64,000 bases of DNA from Pseudomonas sp. S09G 359 (GTDB lineage Bacteria; Pseudomonadota; Gammaproteobacteria; Pseudomonadales; Pseudomonadaceae), in assembly GCF_002843605.1 (NCBI RefSeq), contig NZ_CP025263.1, positions 3,253,501-3,317,500 on the forward strand, written 5' to 3'. The translations under genes were made by a program, and so were the position numbers. The notes under the pieces are model-generated. The model saw nothing but the letters and a program-made list of their open reading frames with translations. It did no database searches and was not told the origin of the DNA. Position 1 is the first letter of the stretch. Each line of letters starts with the position of its first letter. This document shows, piece after piece, positions 61,530 to 64,000 of the stretch.

Positions 61530-62331
61530 CGCCAGGACCTCGCGCAACGGGCGGGAGCATCATGGCTTGTTCGAGGCCAGCACCGCGGGTGATGAGGTAG
61601 GCAATCGTGGTGTCTTCAGCGCTGCCGACACGCCCGAGGAAAGCATGCTGGAAGGCCGCGGCAAACAGCTTGGCCTGAAGCCGACGCGGGTCGAGTTGCA
61701 GAGTCTCTGAACCACGATTGCGCAACTTCACCGCCGTCACCCAGTAATTACCGAGTCGCCAGGCGGCGATCGGTCTGCTTGACACGTTTTCGGTCGGCAG
61801 CAGGGTTGGCAGTTCGGTGCGCAGCTTGAGCGGGATGCGGCGTACACCGGGCAGGGACTCCACGGTGCGCAGAGACGCGTACAGGCTTTGCGCGGCGTAG
61901 CGCGTCAAAGCGACCGGGATCGGTATACGTTCTGGAGCAGGGACGGTGCTAGATTCAGCCTCGGTAGCTTGCACCTGAGCATTCTTGAGGATACGCACGG
62001 GCTCCAGCGGTTGATCACCAGGCGTGGCTGCGATATCCAGGAGGATGATCTCGCCGGTCGCGCCCGATTGCAGTTGCAGTCGGGTCGGTGCAATGGCTTC
62101 CGATGCGCGCAGATACAGCGTGCCGCCGGTTGATTGCACGCGCAGCTTGCCCGTCAGGGTTGAGGGCACACCGACTCGAACATCCTCATCGACAAAGATC
62201 ACTCGTTCCTGACCGATCACCAGTGGGACCGTGAGGGGTAGGCGTTCCCAGTGTATCAACTCGACGGCCTGAGCCAGAATCCCGAAGAGTGTCAACGCAA
62301 CGGCTGTCCCGATAACAAAAATCCGCTTCAT
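61519..62331 (-). CDS. Integrating conjugative element protein, TIGR03749/PFL_4704 family (TraK/VirB9-like)
   Basis: 270 residues from ATG 62331, whose ATGA overlaps the previous stop; GGAGGCCCGTC stands upstream. The signal peptide (about 1-22, ending AQA) precedes VELIHWERLPLTVPLVIGQE and several beta-rich segments (GVPSTLTGKLRVQSTGGTLY; WRLGNYWVTAVKLRNRGSET). This is the periplasmic/outer-membrane TraK-like component. It is coupled to both neighbours by short overlaps. Confidence 0.89.
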   Translation of the reverse strand: MKRIFVIGTAVALTLFGILAQAVELIHWERLPLTVPLVIGQERVIFVDEDVRVGVPSTLTGKLRVQSTGGTLYLRASEAIAPTRLQLQSGATGEIILLDIAATPGDQPLEPVRILKNAQVQATEAESSTVPAPERIPIPVALTRYAAQSLYASLRTVESLPGVRRIPLKLRTELPTLLPTENVSSRPIAAWRLGNYWVTAVKLRNRGSETLQLDPRRLQAKLFAAAFQHAFLGRVGSAEDTTIAYLITRGAGLEQAMMLPPVARGPGDEG

Positions 62332-62969
62332 GACGGGCCTCCAGGCAAGGCGAGTTTTTGCGGCGTGCCCTGATAACAATCCAGGGCCAGCCCCCACTTA
62401 TTGCGTTCGGGATCAAGATCAAACCGCACCACGCGCAATGGATAACGCACCACCACCCGCTTCACCGGTTCGGCGGCGTAATACTCATCGGCATTGAGGT
62501 CGAGCCTGACCAGCCAGCTGTCGCGATCGAGTTGTTTGACCCTGAGTTCCGGATCTTCGCTGTAACCTCGGCCCAGAATTTCGTAGACGCCACGCACCCG
62601 ATGGCGCAGTTCGCCGGCGGCCTTGCGGTACTCGTAGTCGCCATCGAGGAAGGCCTTGCAGGCGGGTGTCAGGTAGGGCTGCAAGCCATAGATGGCGCGG
62701 CGGTAGTCCTGCTCGCCATCCGAGGGCCAGCGGTTGAGCTGACCAAAGATGTACAGGGCAAAGGCATACACATTCTCTGAGGGAATATCCCACCACTTAC
62801 GAGTGCTGCCCGAGCGCAGATCGGGGGGGACATGCACGGTCAGATCGGTCGGTGCCGAGCGCCAGCCATACCAGAGACCGGCACAGACCAGGGCGAGGAT
62901 CGTTACCGCTAGACGCAGGCTGAAGATATGTGCCTGTTGGGCATCCACCTTGTTCCGAAAACGACTCAT
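62328..62969 (-). CDS. Integrating conjugative element protein, TIGR03746/PFL_4703 family (TraE/VirB8-like)
   Basis: 213 residues from ATG 62969, overlapping the upstream stop by 4 bp. An N-terminal basic region and one membrane helix (SLRLAVTILALVCAGLWYGW) are followed by a periplasmic domain (LTVHVPPDLRSGSTRKWWDI; ENVYAFALYIFGQLNRWPSD; YPLRVVRFDLDPERNKWGLA). This is the TraE/VirB8-like assembly factor of the transfer channel. Confidence 0.9.
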   Translation of the reverse strand: MSRFRNKVDAQQAHIFSLRLAVTILALVCAGLWYGWRSAPTDLTVHVPPDLRSGSTRKWWDIPSENVYAFALYIFGQLNRWPSDGEQDYRRAIYGLQPYLTPACKAFLDGDYEYRKAAGELRHRVRGVYEILGRGYSEDPELRVKQLDRDSWLVRLDLNADEYYAAEPVKRVVVRYPLRVVRFDLDPERNKWGLALDCYQGTPQKLALPGGPS

Positions 62970-63379
62970 GGTTGCCACCGGGACAGGGCAGGGCGCAGTC
63001 GACGCGAACGGCGAATCGTCCAGGCGCCGGAGTGTAGGATCAAACTTCCGCGCCCCAGGCGCCAACGGCTGGCGAGTATCCATTCGAGTTTGCGGTAAAA
63101 CCAGGTCTCGGGGCGAGCCCGTTTGGCCCGACGTAAAAGCGTACCACCGGCAAATAACACCAGCGCCATACTTGCGATCATGCTGGTCGGTGCCACGGCA
63201 ATGGAGGCGGTGGCGATCGCTAGAGGAACGCCCAGCAGTAGGCCAATGATTGCGCCGGCACCGAGGGCCATCCACATCTCATCATTGGTCAACCCGCGCA
63301 GTACGGCGGGATCACGATTGAGTCGCTCCGGCAGAAAGACCAAGGTGCCGTCGACAAGGCGTTCGATAGTGTCGTTCAT
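62966..63379 (-). CDS. Conjugal transfer protein, TIGR03750/PFL_4702 family (TraL-like)
   Basis: 137 residues. The motif VFLPERLNRDPAVLRGLTND at the N-terminus is the hallmark of TIGR03750. Two membrane helices follow (MALGAGAIIGLLLGVPLAIA; APTSMIASMALVLFAGGTLL), then a basic cytosolic tail with RARPETWFYRKLEWILASRW. TraL-like proteins help assemble the mating channel in the inner membrane. Confidence 0.92.
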   Translation of the reverse strand: MNDTIERLVDGTLVFLPERLNRDPAVLRGLTNDEMWMALGAGAIIGLLLGVPLAIATASIAVAPTSMIASMALVLFAGGTLLRRAKRARPETWFYRKLEWILASRWRLGRGSLILHSGAWTIRRSRRLRPALSRWQP

Positions 63380-63386
63380 ATCGACC

Positions 63387-63758
63387 TCACAGAATCGCGG
63401 CAGCCTTGGTCAGGAACCAGATGATGATCACCACCAACAGGGCACCGATACCGACCACGGCGCCGAGATCCTTCCAGGTCTTGCGCTGGTTCTGTACGTC
63501 GGCATAGACGGTCAGCGAATGCCAGGCCACCCCTAAAAAAGCGAGTAGGGCGATCAGCAGACCGAGCAGGATGCCGCCGTCGTAAGCGTAGTTTTTAATC
63601 GTTTCGATCAACCCGGAACCCTCACCGCGTGAAGGTGCCTCCATGGTGGGGAGTTCGGCAAAAGCAAGGCTTGGACCGAGCACCAACAACAGACCGATCA
63701 GGCGCTGACTGGCGCGATCACGCAGGTTGTTTTTTAGGGGGACAAGGTACTTGAGCAT
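63387..63758 (-). CDS. Integrating conjugative element membrane protein, TIGR03745/PFL_4701 family
   Basis: 123 residues from ATG 63758, with GGAGAT upstream; longer frames start inside the previous gene. The precursor-like N-terminus (LIGLLLVLGPSLAFAELPTM) and two hydrophobic helices (GGILLGLLIALLAFLGVAWH; GAVVGIGALLVVIIIWFLTK) give a VirB2/TraA-like pilin layout. It lies 7 bp before the TIGR03750 gene. Confidence 0.88.
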   Translation of the reverse strand: MLKYLVPLKNNLRDRASQRLIGLLLVLGPSLAFAELPTMEAPSRGEGSGLIETIKNYAYDGGILLGLLIALLAFLGVAWHSLTVYADVQNQRKTWKDLGAVVGIGALLVVIIIWFLTKAAAIL

Positions 63759-63775
63759 GATGGTGATCTCCGGTG

Positions 63776-64000
63776 TTAGGGCAGGGTGAAGAACATCAGA
63801 ACCAGCAAGGTGAGCAGGACGCGCGCGGCGCTGCCGCCAAACGCGCCGAAGCGCACACTGCCTGTTGCCCATCCCCGGTATGCCGTCCACATCACCCAGG
63901 CACACCAAAGCAAAGCCAGAACGAGAACCAGAGACAGCCAGAGCGTCGAGCTGCTCTGCTGTGAGAAGCCAGAAGCGTTTTGGAACGCGGCGATCTGGGC
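63776..64000 (-). CDS. Integrating conjugative element protein, TIGR03758/PFL_4700 family, partial
   Basis: The last 74 codons before a TAA at 63776 are visible and the start lies outside the window. The sequence (AQIAAFQNASGFSQQSSSTL, then WLSLVLVLALLWCAWVMWTA, YRGWATGSVRFGAFGG, and RVLLTLLVLMFFTLP) has two membrane helices, as in the short PFL_4700-type proteins at the head of this gene block. It lies 17 bp before the TIGR03745 gene. Confidence 0.85.
   Translation of the reverse strand, partial: AQIAAFQNASGFSQQSSSTLWLSLVLVLALLWCAWVMWTAYRGWATGSVRFGAFGGSAARVLLTLLVLMFFTLP

Noticed and set aside
1..64000. CRISPR arrays, tRNA or rRNA genes, complete insertion sequences
   Set aside because: No regular spaced repeats, no cloverleaf or rRNA sequence, and no transposase frame was seen on reading.

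Overview
The window looks like a chromosome segment of a Pseudomonas, most likely of the fluorescens group. This rests on high GC, OprD- and OprB-type porins, Pseudomonas-style catabolic operons with AraC/GlxA/TetR/Lrp regulators, and a conjugative element of the PFL_47xx (PFGI-1/PAPI-1-like) class. The assignment is from protein families only. No rRNA, tRNA or CRISPR array was seen.

Region 1 (1-13.7 kb) is CoA-linked and 2-oxoacid catabolism. A minus-strand operon encodes an enoyl-CoA hydratase, a 3-hydroxyisobutyryl-CoA hydrolase, an acyl-CoA dehydrogenase and a thiolase cut by the window edge. It is divergent from an AraC regulator. A plus-strand cluster follows: fused indolepyruvate-type 2-oxoacid:ferredoxin oxidoreductase, aminotransferase, MHS-type transporter, an aberrant 2OG-Fe(II) oxygenase-like protein, an acetoacetate-decarboxylase-fold protein and an RraA/HMG-aldolase-like protein. 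An AraC-Lrp regulator pair lies at its end. Together they suggest uptake and transamination of an amino acid, oxidative decarboxylation to an acyl-CoA, and beta-oxidation-like processing; the substrate is unknown.

Region 2 (15.1-32.9 kb) is a second catabolic island with two regulatory circuits. A GlxA/AraC regulator is divergent from a flavodoxin-fold reductase, an enoyl-CoA isomerase-like protein and an SDR. Further on come an OprD porin and an acyl-CoA synthetase, enoyl-CoA isomerase and amidohydrolase unit. A 55-bp gapless repeat links the two promoters. Next is a TetR regulator with an aldehyde dehydrogenase, crotonase, SDR, MHS transporter and CitE-like lyase operon, plus a divergent acyl-CoA synthetase and MaoC-like hydratase pair. 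Matching palindromes stand before the aldehyde dehydrogenase and between the divergent pair.

Region 3 (33-46.3 kb) is mixed: an actinobacterial-looking PanB, a LysE/Lrp exporter-regulator pair with a clear Lrp-like dyad, the C-terminal remnant of L-2-hydroxyglutarate oxidase, a LysR pseudogene with an internal deletion, an SRPBCC protein, a LysR/quinone-reductase divergent pair, and a LacI-controlled periplasmic gluconate-2-dehydrogenase-type operon (small subunit, GMC flavoprotein, triheme cytochrome c, OprB porin) with two operator copies.

Region 4 (46.3-64 kb) is one end of an integrative conjugative element. A sharp junction near 46.28 kb joins two truncated genes: an MRJP/Yellow-family gene missing its N-terminus, and an ABC/SMC-like DUF3732 ATPase missing its N-terminus. 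Then come a MobH relaxase, an ArdC-like antirestriction protein, a small gene with an in-frame stop, DUF3742, TraG, and the PFL_47xx type IV secretion block (TIGR03755, 03756, VirB4, 03751, 03752, 03749, 03746, 03750, 03745, 03758), cut by the window edge. An Xre regulator and an unknown small gene sit where other ICE genes usually lie. A GC-rich two-tier hairpin leader recurs before two genes of this element.
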